Numbered from the stretch's first letter, positions 40,830 to 50,493 are shown. The stretch: DNA of 64,000 nt from DAOUJI01 sp965219565 (GCA_965219565.1 OZ244780.1:2108001-2172000), one strand, 5' to 3'. Made by a program: numbers and translations. Notes: generated from the sequence alone by a model not told the origin.

Positions 40830-42119
40830 TTGGGTCCACCCCGCTCTGAAGACCTCTTCAACCGCTCCCAGGGGCTAATCCCTGGCGGAGTCAACAGTCC
40901 GGTCAGAGCGTTCAGATCAGTGGGGGGAACCCCCAGGTTCATGGTGCGCGGCTCCGGCAGCCGGGTCTGGGATGAAGACGGAAACCAATACATAGACTAC
41001 CTCGGCTCATGGGGGCCTCTGGTCCTGGGCCACGCACATCCGACGGTCATAGAGGTCGTCAAGGCGGCGGCAGAAAAAGGCACAAGCTTCGGCGCTCCCA
41101 CGGCGGGAGAGGTCGAGCTAGCCCAGTTGGTTTGCGACGCTTTCGAGTCCATCGAGCGGGTGCGTCTGGTCAACTCCGGCACAGAGGCCTGCATGAGCGC
41201 CCTGAGGCTCGCCCGCGCCTTCACTGGGAGGGACAAGATAATCAAGTTCGCCGGGTGCTATCACGGCCATGCCGACGGCCTTCTAGTAAAGGCGGGTTCG
41301 GGAGCGTTGGACCTGGGCATACCCACCAGCGCCGGAGTCCCCGAGTCATACGCCCAGCAGACCCTGGTGGCTGAGTACAACGACCTTGCGTCGGTCGAGA
41401 GGTTCTTCGAGGGATATCCCGACCAGATAGCGGCCGTTATCGTCGAACCTGTGGCCGGAAACATGGGAGTGGTCCTTCCGATAGAGGGGTTCCTGCAAGG
41501 TCTCCGCCGGGCCGCCACCGACAACGGCGCCCTCCTAATATTCGACGAGGTTATCACGGGTTTCCGAATAGCCTACGGCGGCGCCCAGGAGCGATTTGGA
41601 GTCCATGCTGACATCACCTGCCTGGGCAAGATCATCGGCGGAGGGCTGCCTGTCGGCGCCTACGGAGGCCGGGCGGACGTGATGGACATGGCGGCGCCCG
41701 TGGGGCCCATGTACCAAGCAGGCACCCTGTCCGGGAATCCTATCGCCGTGGCCGCGGGAATGGCCACGCTGACCGCTCTTAAGCAGCCTGGTGTGTACGA
41801 CCAGCTCGAATCCAAGGCGGCGCGATTGGCGGACGGGTTGGCTGAGGGCGCACGGGAATCGGGAAGGGCCGTGTCCGTCAACCGCATCGGATCCATGATG
41901 ACCTCCTTCTTCAACCCCGGCCCAGTCAACGGCTTGGCCGACGCTGAAGCGTCTGACACCAAAACATACGCCGCGTTCTTCCACGGAATGTTGGAGAAGG
42001 GCGTCTACCTGGCCCCGTCACAATTCGAGGCGGGGTTCGTATCAACGGCCCACACCGGCGAAGACATCGACAACACTATAGAGGCGGCGACAGCAACATT
42101 GCGGGAGATCTCCTTATGA
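40830..42119 (+). CDS. hemL: Glutamate-1-semialdehyde 2,1-aminomutase
   Basis: PLP enzyme converting glutamate-1-semialdehyde to 5-aminolevulinate, the step after HemA. 429 residues. Visible: LIPGGVNSPVRAFRSVGGTP, YIDYLGSWGPLVLGHAHP, LVNSGTEACMSALRLARAFT, LLIFDEVITGFRIAYGGAQ and the Schiff-base lysine segment CLGKIIGGGLPVGAYGG. The start is TTG 40830 after GGAGG. Its end overlaps the small HAD gene (ATGA). The rest of the heme pathway is not in the window. Confidence 0.95.
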   Translation: MGPPRSEDLFNRSQGLIPGGVNSPVRAFRSVGGTPRFMVRGSGSRVWDEDGNQYIDYLGSWGPLVLGHAHPTVIEVVKAAAEKGTSFGAPTAGEVELAQLVCDAFESIERVRLVNSGTEACMSALRLARAFTGRDKIIKFAGCYHGHADGLLVKAGSGALDLGIPTSAGVPESYAQQTLVAEYNDLASVERFFEGYPDQIAAVIVEPVAGNMGVVLPIEGFLQGLRRAATDNGALLIFDEVITGFRIAYGGAQERFGVHADITCLGKIIGGGLPVGAYGGRADVMDMAAPVGPMYQAGTLSGNPIAVAAGMATLTALKQPGVYDQLESKAARLADGLAEGARESGRAVSVNRIGSMMTSFFNPGPVNGLADAEASDTKTYAAFFHGMLEKGVYLAPSQFEAGFVSTAHTGEDIDNTIEAATATLREISL

Positions 42120-42487
42120 CCGACGACAATCCGAACCTGCCCAAGCTTATCAGCTTCGACATAGACGGGACTCTTGAAGTAGGCGATCCCCCGGGAGTGG
42201 TCACCCTTGACATGGTGCGCATGGTCAAGGCCCTGGGCCACATCATCGGAAGCTGTTCTGACCGAACACTGGCCAACCAGAAGTATCTGTGGGAACAGGC
42301 TGGGATAGAAGTGGACTTCATTGCCTTGAAGCACACGCTCCCTGATGTAATGGAGCGGTTTCCGGCTGAAGAGTACTACCACATAGGCGACACGGACATG
42401 GACCTGCACTACGCCAACAAAGCGGGGTTCCACTTCGTGTACGTGGACGACGCCCTGGGCCACCTTTGGGACCTGAACGGCGAATAA
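42116..42487 (+). CDS. Small HAD-like protein
   Basis: 123 residues, capless HAD fold. Motif I KLISFDIDGTLEVGDPPG (residues ~10-27), motif II IIGSCSDRTLANQ and motif III/IV YYHIGDTDMDLHYANKAGFH (~86-105). The motif III lysine is not obvious. ATG 42116 overlaps the hemL stop, so it is translationally coupled to heme synthesis genes. Phosphatase activity is plausible; the substrate is unknown. Confidence 0.75.
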   Translation: MTDDNPNLPKLISFDIDGTLEVGDPPGVVTLDMVRMVKALGHIIGSCSDRTLANQKYLWEQAGIEVDFIALKHTLPDVMERFPAEEYYHIGDTDMDLHYANKAGFHFVYVDDALGHLWDLNGE

Positions 42488-42511
42488 GCCCGATTCCTCA
42501 AGGGGGTACCA

Positions 42512-43093
42512 GTGTACAGCCACACGCTGGTTGCGTTGTTAACGCTCTTCATGATACTTGGATGCACAAACGATCCAACCCCAACTCCGACTCCTACTCC
42601 GACTCCGACTCCTAGCCCGAGTCTCCCTGAGGGGTATTGGGCAACTAGAGAACATAACGCCGACGCTACTTTTACCGCCGCTACTTCTATAGCTGAGAGA
42701 AAAGCTGAGACTCCAAGACCGACCTACACTCTTACGCCTAGGGGATATAAGCCTACTCCTGGTCCGACCTTCACTATTACGCCGACTCCTAAACCTTCTC
42801 CAGGTGAGCAAGGCTGTCGCTGGTGGACTGTCTTCATCGACCAACTCTCTGGTGGAAGCCGAACTGAGGCTGAGGTCACGCTCCACTTCAGCAAGCTGAT
42901 ACTGTCGGAGAACGTCTTGAGCATTGCGACCCTGTACGACCGGTACTTTGTCAACGCTGAGGAACCCGAACTCGAAGAGAGAAGCGCAGCCCTTTTCATG
43001 GTAGCCGACGCTACGATTGAAGACCTGACGATTACGGCGGCTATTCTCTTGACTGACGCCTGCTACCATTACGGTTACAAGTCACCTTTCTAG
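42512..43093 (+). CDS. Lipoprotein with Pro-Thr repeat
   Basis: 193 residues from GTG 42512 (AGGGGG about ten bases upstream). Signal peptide LVALLTLFMILGC with lipobox cysteine at residue 18, then a (Thr-Pro)n tract encoded by a six-base ACTCCG/ACTCCT repeat (about 42577-42618). A second Pro/Thr-rich part follows, then a C-terminal ~90-residue region with no recognised domain (WWTVFIDQLSGGSRTEAEV). It is probably anchored on the outer face of the membrane. Function unknown. Confidence 0.65.
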   Translation: MYSHTLVALLTLFMILGCTNDPTPTPTPTPTPTPSPSLPEGYWATREHNADATFTAATSIAERKAETPRPTYTLTPRGYKPTPGPTFTITPTPKPSPGEQGCRWWTVFIDQLSGGSRTEAEVTLHFSKLILSENVLSIATLYDRYFVNAEEPELEERSAALFMVADATIEDLTITAAILLTDACYHYGYKSPF

Positions 43094-43110
43094 GCTGGAC
43101 GTGGTAAAAT

Positions 43111-43141
43111 GACTGTGGCAGGGTTCCATCCTGCCACAGTC
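43111..43141 (+). terminator. 12-bp perfect hairpin between the lipoprotein and zinc-ribbon genes
   Basis: Arms 43111-43122 and 43130-43141 with a seven-base loop, 18 bases after the lipoprotein stop and 22 bases before the next start. There is no T-run after it, so it may end transcription or act as a leader hairpin for the zinc-ribbon gene. Confidence 0.55.
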
Positions 43142-43163
43142 GAAACGATGATGGAGGCATTCC

Positions 43164-43343
43164 ATGCCCACTCCTCCACCCATCCCAATTAAGTGCCGCG
43201 AATGCGGCCGAGGTCTTCGAGTTTCCTCGACCAGACCCAATCTGACTTGTCCTGGGTGTGGTCGAGAGTACATCAAGGATGATTCATCCAGAGCCGAACT
43301 CAGAGAGTACGAGAGGCTTCGAGCCGGAGGCTGGCACAAGTGA
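43164..43343 (+). CDS. Small zinc-ribbon protein (59 residues)
   Basis: A short frame starting at ATG 43164 with GGAGG six bases upstream. It reads MPTPPPIPIKCRECGRGLRV, then SSTRPNLTCPGCGREYIKDD and a charged helical end. The two CxxCG knuckles separated by 17 residues form a typical zinc ribbon. The strong ribosome site and motif support a real gene despite its size. It might be a nucleic-acid or ribosome-associated protein; no function can be assigned. Confidence 0.65.
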   Translation: MPTPPPIPIKCRECGRGLRVSSTRPNLTCPGCGREYIKDDSSRAELREYERLRAGGWHK

Positions 43344-43706
43344 CCGCTTCGAGCCTGGAACAAATGTGCTCATCCTTAGGAAAGTTACCTATATAAGTCC
43401 CAATAATTACAGTCAATGTAATAGGGAGCACCTCTAGAGGCGCTCCCTTCGCATTTGCCGATGTGGAAGAGGCGGGCGCTGACCTAACGGTGGACAGAAC
43501 CATCCTTGAATCGTGGGTAATCCCGCGAACCTCTCAGACTCAGCAATATAGTCCTATCGGACAAATCGGAGTTGGCAGCCGCAGCCTCCGGACCTGAGAC
43601 TAGGGTTCTCGTGGACGGTGGACCTAGACCGATCGGCAGTGTCAGCCAAGAAGCAGTCTTCTGCAGGCCACAGTTTTTCCTGGGCGCTTACTCCCGGAGG
43701 TGTGTT
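43344..43706. other. 363-base gap before the RNA repair operon's 3' end
   Basis: No convincing gene. It holds the terminator-like hairpin at 43424-43447. A short open plus-strand frame around 43446-43596 (ADVEEAGADLTVDRTILESW) has no good start or ribosome site. The rest shows nothing recognisable. Confidence 0.4.
43424..43447. terminator. Terminator-like hairpin
   Basis: GGGAGC pairs with GCTCCC and CCTC with GAGG, with one A/C mismatch and a tiny loop. It lies 80 bases after the zinc-ribbon gene and about 260 bases after the Pnkp stop, which reads toward it. It could serve either side. Confidence 0.45.
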
Positions 43707-46268
43707 TCATAGCCGCGGGTCGACCGGCTCGCTTTCGAGAGCCAGTACAGCGAAGGCGCACACATGCACTCGGTAGAGAGGTTCGCGGTCGACAAAACGC
43801 TGTAATCCCTCTATGCCCAATGCAAACTCCCGAAGCGCAAGTGACCTCTTCGCGGAGAGACCTCTATCCCGCAGTCGTTCTATGTTCTCCGGTAAGGTGT
43901 ACTCCGGACCGTAGATGATGCGCAGGTACTCGGCGCCACGGCACTTCATAGCGGGCTGAACCAGGCCTCGTCTGCCGGTTGCAATAAAGTCCATCGGTTT
44001 GACGACCATGCCTTCGCCGCCCATTTTTGTCAGCTCGTCCCACCAGCTTATGGCCTCAATCTCTTCCGAGGCGCCCAGGTGCACCACCCTATGCTCGGTG
44101 GCTTGGAATAACGCAGGATCAGCTTGGGACAAGCGACCAGCCACATTCATATGCCACAGATGGTCCTTGTCGGTGTGCACGTTGCCCTCGCTAGCCAGCA
44201 GGTGGAAAGGCGCCAGTCGGATATCAGCAAGGGAATTCACTGGCCAACAATACCGAGCATATGAGTCACTGTAAAGCTGCGCGAGGCGCAGCCGCTCATC
44301 GACTCGCTGCAGCATCTCACCAGCGTCGATGCCACGGGCCGCCGTCTGCTGGAGGAGCGTTTTCGCGGAGGAGAGGTCGGTCCGAGCTGCTGCCCCCACC
44401 GCCGCGTACTGCTCTCGAAGCAGCCCCTGGGCCTTTAGAGACCAAGGCATGAGTTCACAGTCCAGCGCCACCCAGTCGGTCCCCAACTCCTCCCAAAGAC
44501 TGGCTGTCGTAAGCGCCGCACAGACACGCTCCAGAAACTGCGTCTCAAGAGAGCGGTCTTCAAAGAACCTTCTCCCCGTCCTCGTATAGCAGGCGCCAAT
44601 GCCTTCACCAATGATGCCGAAGCGTCGCTCGATGGCTGCGGCATCTCGTCCCACCACTACGACGGCTCGCGAACCCATGTGCTTTTCCTCACAGATCACG
44701 CTGGACACACCGTTGTCACGGTAGTAGGCGAACACCTCTGTTGGATGTTCAAGGATGTCGGGGAGTTTGGATGTGTCACAAGGGGATATGGTGGGCGGAA
44801 GATACACCAACCAGCGGGGATCAAGGGCAAAACGGCTCATAACCTCTAGGGCTGCCGCCGCGTTCTCCTCTCGCACCGTGATATTGCCCCTTAACCGCGT
44901 CTCCACGATACGTTTTCCGAGCACGTCATCGATGTCAAGCAGGTGTGCCGCGCGGGCCTCCGGTTCTTCAAGCTGGACGGGCTCGGCCAGCGGCTTCACC
45001 GGTTCATAGTAGACCCGTTCTGCTGAAACCGACACAAGCTCTCTCTCCGGGTACCGCAGCGCGGTCAGCTTGCCGCCGAACACACAGCCCGTGTCGATAT
45101 TTATTGTACGGTTGAGCCAGGCGGGCTCCACAACTGGGGTGTGGCCGTAGACCACCATTGCCCGACCACGATAGCTGCTTGCCCAGTTGGCGCGCACCGG
45201 GAGACCGAACTCGTCCGTCTCTCCAGTGGTCTCGCCGTATTGACAGAAGTCCCGAACTCGCGCGGAGGCTCGGCCTTGGTATTCTGCCTTCAGCCCTGCG
45301 TGAGCCACTACCAGATCCCCGCCGTCAAGCACGTAGTGACTGATCAGCCCGTCTAGAAACGCAGCAACTTGCTGTCGAAACTCTGGGGACTCTATATCCA
45401 ATTGCGCGAGCGATTCCGCCAGTCCATGTGACACCTGCACATTCTTGCCCTGGAGCTTGCGGACGAGCTTGGATTCGTGGTTGCCCGAGACGCAAAGGGC
45501 TGTGCCGTCCGCTGCCATGGACATAACCAGTCTGAGTACCTTGACGACACCCGGGCCACGGTCCACGAGGTCGCCAACAAATACGGCCTTGCGCCCTTGC
45601 GGATGCGTTACGGAAAAGTCGGTTCCGCCGGCGGCGTCAGCGCGGGTCTCAAACCTGTACCCAAGGCGGCTCAAGAGAGTGACGAGTTCATTGAAACACC
45701 CGTGCACGTCGCCGATGATGTCGAACGGCCCATGCTCGTTCCGTAAGTTGACCCACAGGGGCATTCGCTCAATTGTGACTGCTTCGACCTCTTCGGGAGA
45801 GTTGAGCACGAACACATACCGGAAGCCCTCGCGTTTCAACCCGCGCAACGATCGTCTGAGCTGTTCTGCCTGACGACGCACAACGTGGGGGCCAAATGGC
45901 CTCTCGGGACGTTCTTTGTTGCGGGCCACGCATAACGCCTCTGGCATGTTCAGAGCTATAGCAACAGGCAGACAGTCATGTTCCCTAGCGAGTCCGACCA
46001 AAGTCTTGCGCGCTTCCGGCTGTACGCTAGTCGCATCAATGACGGTCAGGCGTCCAGTCCGCAGCCGTGCAGCCGTGATGAAATTAAGAACTGCAAAGGC
46101 GTCGGATGTTGCACCCTGGTCATTGGCGTCGTCTGCCACCATCGCTCGACAGTCGTCCGAGGACACCACTTCGGTAGGTTTGAAGCGCCTGGCAGCGAAG
46201 GTGGACTTCCCCGACCCCGACGCGCCAATGAGGACCACAAGACAGAGCTCCGGAATGGCTATATTCAT
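43707..46268 (-). CDS. pnkp: Polynucleotide kinase-phosphatase-ligase, RNA repair (bacterial Pnkp)
   Basis: End-healing and sealing enzyme of the bacterial Pnkp/Hen1 system that repairs cleaved RNA. 853 residues from ATG 46268. Kinase domain (~1-170) with P-loop IGASGSGKSTFAARRF. Metallophosphatase (~180-430) with DIIGDVHGCFNEL, FVGDLVDRGPG, CVSGNHESK, VVAHAGL and VVYGHTPVVE. Ligase adenylyltransferase (~450-853) with the nucleotidyl-lysine motif EEKHMGSRAVVVVG. The longer frame to 46304 is less likely, because ATG 46268 overlaps the Hen1 stop. All three modules are intact. Confidence 0.92.
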   Translation of the reverse strand: MNIAIPELCLVVLIGASGSGKSTFAARRFKPTEVVSSDDCRAMVADDANDQGATSDAFAVLNFITAARLRTGRLTVIDATSVQPEARKTLVGLAREHDCLPVAIALNMPEALCVARNKERPERPFGPHVVRRQAEQLRRSLRGLKREGFRYVFVLNSPEEVEAVTIERMPLWVNLRNEHGPFDIIGDVHGCFNELVTLLSRLGYRFETRADAAGGTDFSVTHPQGRKAVFVGDLVDRGPGVVKVLRLVMSMAADGTALCVSGNHESKLVRKLQGKNVQVSHGLAESLAQLDIESPEFRQQVAAFLDGLISHYVLDGGDLVVAHAGLKAEYQGRASARVRDFCQYGETTGETDEFGLPVRANWASSYRGRAMVVYGHTPVVEPAWLNRTINIDTGCVFGGKLTALRYPERELVSVSAERVYYEPVKPLAEPVQLEEPEARAAHLLDIDDVLGKRIVETRLRGNITVREENAAAALEVMSRFALDPRWLVYLPPTISPCDTSKLPDILEHPTEVFAYYRDNGVSSVICEEKHMGSRAVVVVGRDAAAIERRFGIIGEGIGACYTRTGRRFFEDRSLETQFLERVCAALTTASLWEELGTDWVALDCELMPWSLKAQGLLREQYAAVGAAARTDLSSAKTLLQQTAARGIDAGEMLQRVDERLRLAQLYSDSYARYCWPVNSLADIRLAPFHLLASEGNVHTDKDHLWHMNVAGRLSQADPALFQATEHRVVHLGASEEIEAISWWDELTKMGGEGMVVKPMDFIATGRRGLVQPAMKCRGAEYLRIIYGPEYTLPENIERLRDRGLSAKRSLALREFALGIEGLQRFVDREPLYRVHVCAFAVLALESEPVDPRL

Positions 46269-47665
46269 CGGGTGAATACACCCATCTGAGTCGGCGCTCC
46301 GCAAGTCCCGTGCTCAGGGCCGATGTCGTGGAAACGAACATTGTATTTGCGACGGTTCGCGACCTGGCGCGACCAGTTCTGGAATTGTTCCCGCGTCCAC
46401 TCGAATCGATGGTCGTTATGCCTGAACGTTCCGGTGGGCAGCCCGTCGAAAAGCGTGTTGTACTCTGCGTTGGGGGTCGTGATGAGGATCGCGCTGGGCT
46501 TAGCGGCGCCGAACACGACTTCCTCAAATGCGTCAAGACGTGGGATATCTATATGCTCGATTACCTCCATAGCTATCGCTGCGTCATAGCCGGACAGTCG
46601 TTTGTCCATGTAGGTGAGCGATCCGTGTAGCAGGGTGATGCGCTCCCGCTGGTTAGTAGGCATCGCGTCGAGGCGCAAACGCCTGTGCGCCGATTCCAAC
46701 GCTCGGTGTGAAGCGTCGAGGCCGGTTATTGAACGAATAGCAGGCTCTTTGACCAGCTCGCCGATTAGTCTTCCTTCACCACAACCGAGGTCGAGCACCC
46801 GGGTTGCGCCAAGCGCGCGAAGGGCGGCCAGCACCGCCTGTATTCGTTGCTCACCCAATCGCAAAGGCGCTTCGAGCTGTTCCTCTTGTTGCTCGTGCCC
46901 TGCTGAATCGGCGCCGGGATCAGCCACACCAGAGTCAAGCAGTTGGGCCAGCGCCTGCCGCGCAAGGCTCCGCTGATGCTTCAGGTAACGATTCGAAATC
47001 AGGTCTCGCTGTGGATGGCTGCTCAACCAACCCTCTCCGAAACGCAACAGCTTGGCCACCTCGTCATCGCCGACCCAGTAGTGCTTGTCGTCGTCCAATA
47101 CGGGCAGAAGCACATACAGGTGCGTAAGCAGATCCCGGAGCCGAGATACCGATGCGAGACGGAGGCTGAAGTAGGAGCTGGCGCCCCACTCGGGAAATCG
47201 CCCGTCCAGTGGGATTTCCTGGACATCGACGGTATAGCCAAGGGGCTCGAACAGTTTGTGGACTAGGTCCGCTCCTTCCCTAGAGGGCGCTACTTGGATT
47301 TGGGCCTCGAGGGGGATCGCCTGTTCCGCCAGGTCTGGCCGCTCCCTGCTTCTGCCCCTTAGCGCATCGCCGAATACGGAGGCGATCGCCACGCTCAAGT
47401 GTGATGACGCGACGTAGGGGCGGTCGTTGACATACTGCTCCAGCCGACCGCTGGAGCCAGGCGAACCGGGCTTGGGGCGCACAAGGCCTATAGGATCTAT
47501 ATCCAAGAGCAGAGCTACGGTGCAACGGTCACTCTCAGCTTCAGGGTAGAAGACAACGGCCTTCCCAAAGGAGAGCGTATACGACTGTGCTCGATCCGGA
47601 TTCTTATGGAGCAGGAAGCCCAGGTCGGTGGCTGGGTTGTACGTAGTGGAGATAGTGAGAAGCAT
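46265..47665 (-). CDS. hen1: 3'-terminal RNA ribose 2'-O-methyltransferase
   Basis: Methylates the 3'-terminal ribose at the break during RNA repair, so that the resealed RNA resists cutting again. 466 residues. The N-terminal bacterial Hen1 domain (~1-240, TYNPATDLGFLLHKNP) activates the Pnkp ligase in studied homologues. The C-terminal SAM methyltransferase has VLDLGCGEGRLIGEL (~290-304) and the Hen1 metal site Glu367, Glu370, His371 (MEVIEH) with His416/His419 (FRHNDHRFEW). Its stop overlaps the pnkp start (ATGA), so the two are one translationally coupled operon. Confidence 0.92.
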   Translation of the reverse strand: MLLTISTTYNPATDLGFLLHKNPDRAQSYTLSFGKAVVFYPEAESDRCTVALLLDIDPIGLVRPKPGSPGSSGRLEQYVNDRPYVASSHLSVAIASVFGDALRGRSRERPDLAEQAIPLEAQIQVAPSREGADLVHKLFEPLGYTVDVQEIPLDGRFPEWGASSYFSLRLASVSRLRDLLTHLYVLLPVLDDDKHYWVGDDEVAKLLRFGEGWLSSHPQRDLISNRYLKHQRSLARQALAQLLDSGVADPGADSAGHEQQEEQLEAPLRLGEQRIQAVLAALRALGATRVLDLGCGEGRLIGELVKEPAIRSITGLDASHRALESAHRRLRLDAMPTNQRERITLLHGSLTYMDKRLSGYDAAIAMEVIEHIDIPRLDAFEEVVFGAAKPSAILITTPNAEYNTLFDGLPTGTFRHNDHRFEWTREQFQNWSRQVANRRKYNVRFHDIGPEHGTCGAPTQMGVFTR

Positions 47666-47806
47666 GGTTCAATAATACGGCAAGTGACGCTTGGCGCTCA
47701 AGAACAACGCCAACCTGAACAGAGATCTCAGAGTAGCAAGGCGTTCGTAGCCGGGCGTCAGTCCCAGGCCAACGCGCTTGACATCAATGGGTATAGTGGG
47801 CCTGAT

Positions 47807-50470
47807 TTAGACCACGCCGGCCTCGGCCAGGGCCGAGAGCTCGGCCTTGCTCAGGCCCAACTCGCCGCATAGGATCTCCACGTTGTGCTCACCGATGAGA
47901 GGCGCCCTTCTCGATATGTCCCACGGGGAGCCGTTATAGATGGCGGCGCCGCCAGGATAGACGAAGGACTTGCCCAATTCGGGGTGTTTCACGTCCATGT
48001 AGAACCCCCTATCCTCTAAGTGAGGGTCCTCCATCAGCTCGTCCATGGTCCTGATGGCGCCCCAGGGGAAGTCCCGCTCCTGGCCTCCGCGCCAGGCGTC
48101 GTCCAGAGGCAGCACAGCAAAGAAGCTCTCAATCATCCGTGTGATGTGTTCCCGGCCTTCCTCGATGGCCTGCTGTGTCTGGAACTTCTCGTCCAAGAGG
48201 TCGCCTGCCATGTCATGCTCGTTCATCCACTCCGCCAGGCTATTGAGGCGCCTTGGGTTCAGGTTGGTCCCTGAGCGGGTGGTGTTCACGTATCCGCCGT
48301 CCTGGGTCTGAATCTGAATGTTTTCAGACGGGCCGACAGCGGCGTGACGCCCCGTGTGGCGCTCCACGACTAGTCCCGTGTAGAGATAGGTGGGGACTGC
48401 GGACTCCGTGGTAAGACAGCAGGCTTCATGCACCGACGAGTCGATGTATTGTCCTTCTCCGGTTACGTCACGGAGGGAGAGAGCGGCCATGATCCCGATA
48501 TAAGCAAAATGCCCGCCCATGTGGTAGGCGTTGCCGCCGTCTGGCGCCATCGGCGATGCGTCGGGCACGTCCTCGGCGTCGTAACCGCAAGAGGCCATCT
48601 GGCCCCCCGCCGCCAGGTGCAGCAGGTCGGACATCTTGTAGCCGACCCAGGGACCTTTCTGGCCAAAGTCGGTCAGCGAGCACATGATTAGGCCGGGGTT
48701 GGTCTTTGAAAGCTCATCGTAGCCCAGTCCTCTCTCCGCCATGTAGCCCGGCTCGAAAGTCTCCAATATTATGTCCGCCTTGGCCGCCATACCCTTGAAC
48801 AACTCGCGCCCGTCGGCAGTGTCGAGGCTCAGGGTGACGCCCCTTTTGGACGTGTTGTAGTGCCAGAATGAAAGGCTTCTTTCCCGGTCGGGCAGGTCTT
48901 CGTAGTAGGGGCCCAAGGTCCGTGTGGCCTCGCCGCCGGGCGGCTCTATCTTCACAACGTCGGCGCCCAGGTCCGCCATGAGCTTGCCGCACCATTGGCC
49001 CTTTACGTCGGCTAGCTCCAAGACTCGGAGTCCATGCAGAGGCCCATGCTGCTCGGGTTCACCGGACGCCCTGGGGTCCGCGGGCTTGGGTGGTTCGGCA
49101 TTGGGAGCGCCAAGCGGGGTCTTAATTATTTCCTCGATGTAGTCGTACTTCTCCATAGTCGGAGGCCAGAAGGTGCCGTCCTCGTAACCCGCCGCAAGCT
49201 CGTCGTGGCTCAGCCCCAACATCCCGGAGAAGACTTCCCGGTTGTGCTGTCCTATAAGGGGCGACGGCCTATAGACCTTGCCCGGACTCTTAGACAGCCT
49301 GAAGGGAGGCATCTGGAACTTTCTGACGCCCATCAACGGGTGTTCAAGCTCCATGAAGTAGTCCCTGGACTGTATCTGGGGGTCATTCTCCACCCGGTCC
49401 TGAGAGCTCTGCACCGGCATGGCTCTGACGCCAGCCGCCTGGCACTTCTCCATCAGCTCATACTTGCCCATCGTCCGGGTCCACTTTGCTATCTCGGCGT
49501 CCATCTCTTCCTGGGCGTCAATACGGCCCTTTATGGTCTGGTACTTGTCGGACTGGGCCCATTCGGGATTGCCCATGAGACCCACCAGGGACTTCCATTC
49601 GTCATCCGAGAAGCAAGCAATGACGGCCCAACCGTTGTATTCGCCTCCCTTGGTGGGGTAGGAGTTGTGGGGCGCCACGGTGGGGCCGCGATAGCTGCTG
49701 ACAAGCTCTGTCCCCGGCCAGACCGCACGGTTGCCGGGCGGGTAGCCTTCTCGGCGGGCCGTACGGCTGTTGACTGATTTGTCCAGGAAAGCGGATCCCG
49801 TCAGAGTGATTCCTGTGATCATCTGGGACAGGTCCACGTGCTGGCCTTTGCCGGTGTTTCTCCGGTGGTGGAGAGCCGTAAGTACGGTCATAGCGCCGTA
49901 CATGCCGCCGGTGTCGTCCAGGTACGACCATCCCCATCCGGCGGGCTGTTCTCCGGGCAGGCCGGACTGGAAGGTAAGCCCCGACAGGGCTTGGGCGGCG
50001 GGACCCATAGTGCCGTAGTAGTGGTCGCGCCCTGTATGCCCGAACCCGGCCATGGAGACGTAGATGATGTCTTCCTTCAATTCCTTCAGCTGCTCATAAC
50101 CCAGGTTCCAGCGCTGCATTATTCGCGAGCTGAAGTTTTCGATGACCACATCTGACGTGGAGATGAGCCTCCTTATGAGGTCCAACCCCTTGTCGGTGCG
50201 GGTGTTGACCGTGATGCCCAGCTTGTTCGCGTTGGTGTCGTTGAACTGGCCGATAGTGTTAGGGCCGGGAACCATTCCTGGAGCGGCCGTAAACCGGTTG
50301 CTCCGCAGGATGTCCATGTTCAAGGGCCATTCGACCTTGATGACCTCGGCGCCCAGGGTTCCCAGCCACCGGGTGGCTATGGGCCCGGCGCGGACCCAGG
50401 TGAAGTCAACGATTCGTATGCCTTCCAGGGACCTCGGTGTGGTCGTTTCAACAGACTCGGATGTGGTCAT
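47807..50470 (-). CDS. Fused double class III (CaiB/BaiF) CoA-transferase
   Basis: 887 residues holding two complete class III CoA-transferase units joined by a ~35-residue linker. The N-unit (~1-440) opens LEGIRIVDFTWVRAGPIATR. The C-unit (~475-887) opens LHGLRVLELADVKGQWCGKL and includes NYxSKRG-type FWHYNTSKRGVTL. Each unit matches one of the two separate neighbouring genes (51744-53072 and 50494-51747), so this is the fused form of the same pair. The start ATG 50470 has GGAGG six bases upstream. It probably transfers CoA between carboxylic acids; substrates unknown. Confidence 0.88.
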   Translation of the reverse strand: MTTSESVETTTPRSLEGIRIVDFTWVRAGPIATRWLGTLGAEVIKVEWPLNMDILRSNRFTAAPGMVPGPNTIGQFNDTNANKLGITVNTRTDKGLDLIRRLISTSDVVIENFSSRIMQRWNLGYEQLKELKEDIIYVSMAGFGHTGRDHYYGTMGPAAQALSGLTFQSGLPGEQPAGWGWSYLDDTGGMYGAMTVLTALHHRRNTGKGQHVDLSQMITGITLTGSAFLDKSVNSRTARREGYPPGNRAVWPGTELVSSYRGPTVAPHNSYPTKGGEYNGWAVIACFSDDEWKSLVGLMGNPEWAQSDKYQTIKGRIDAQEEMDAEIAKWTRTMGKYELMEKCQAAGVRAMPVQSSQDRVENDPQIQSRDYFMELEHPLMGVRKFQMPPFRLSKSPGKVYRPSPLIGQHNREVFSGMLGLSHDELAAGYEDGTFWPPTMEKYDYIEEIIKTPLGAPNAEPPKPADPRASGEPEQHGPLHGLRVLELADVKGQWCGKLMADLGADVVKIEPPGGEATRTLGPYYEDLPDRERSLSFWHYNTSKRGVTLSLDTADGRELFKGMAAKADIILETFEPGYMAERGLGYDELSKTNPGLIMCSLTDFGQKGPWVGYKMSDLLHLAAGGQMASCGYDAEDVPDASPMAPDGGNAYHMGGHFAYIGIMAALSLRDVTGEGQYIDSSVHEACCLTTESAVPTYLYTGLVVERHTGRHAAVGPSENIQIQTQDGGYVNTTRSGTNLNPRRLNSLAEWMNEHDMAGDLLDEKFQTQQAIEEGREHITRMIESFFAVLPLDDAWRGGQERDFPWGAIRTMDELMEDPHLEDRGFYMDVKHPELGKSFVYPGGAAIYNGSPWDISRRAPLIGEHNVEILCGELGLSKAELSALAEAGVV

Positions 50471-50493
50471 TTCAGCGCCTCCGCGTTAGGTGT

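Noticed and set aside
42577..42618. Phase-variable repeat in the lipoprotein gene
   Set aside because: The repeat unit is six bases, so changes in copy number keep the frame and cannot switch the gene off.
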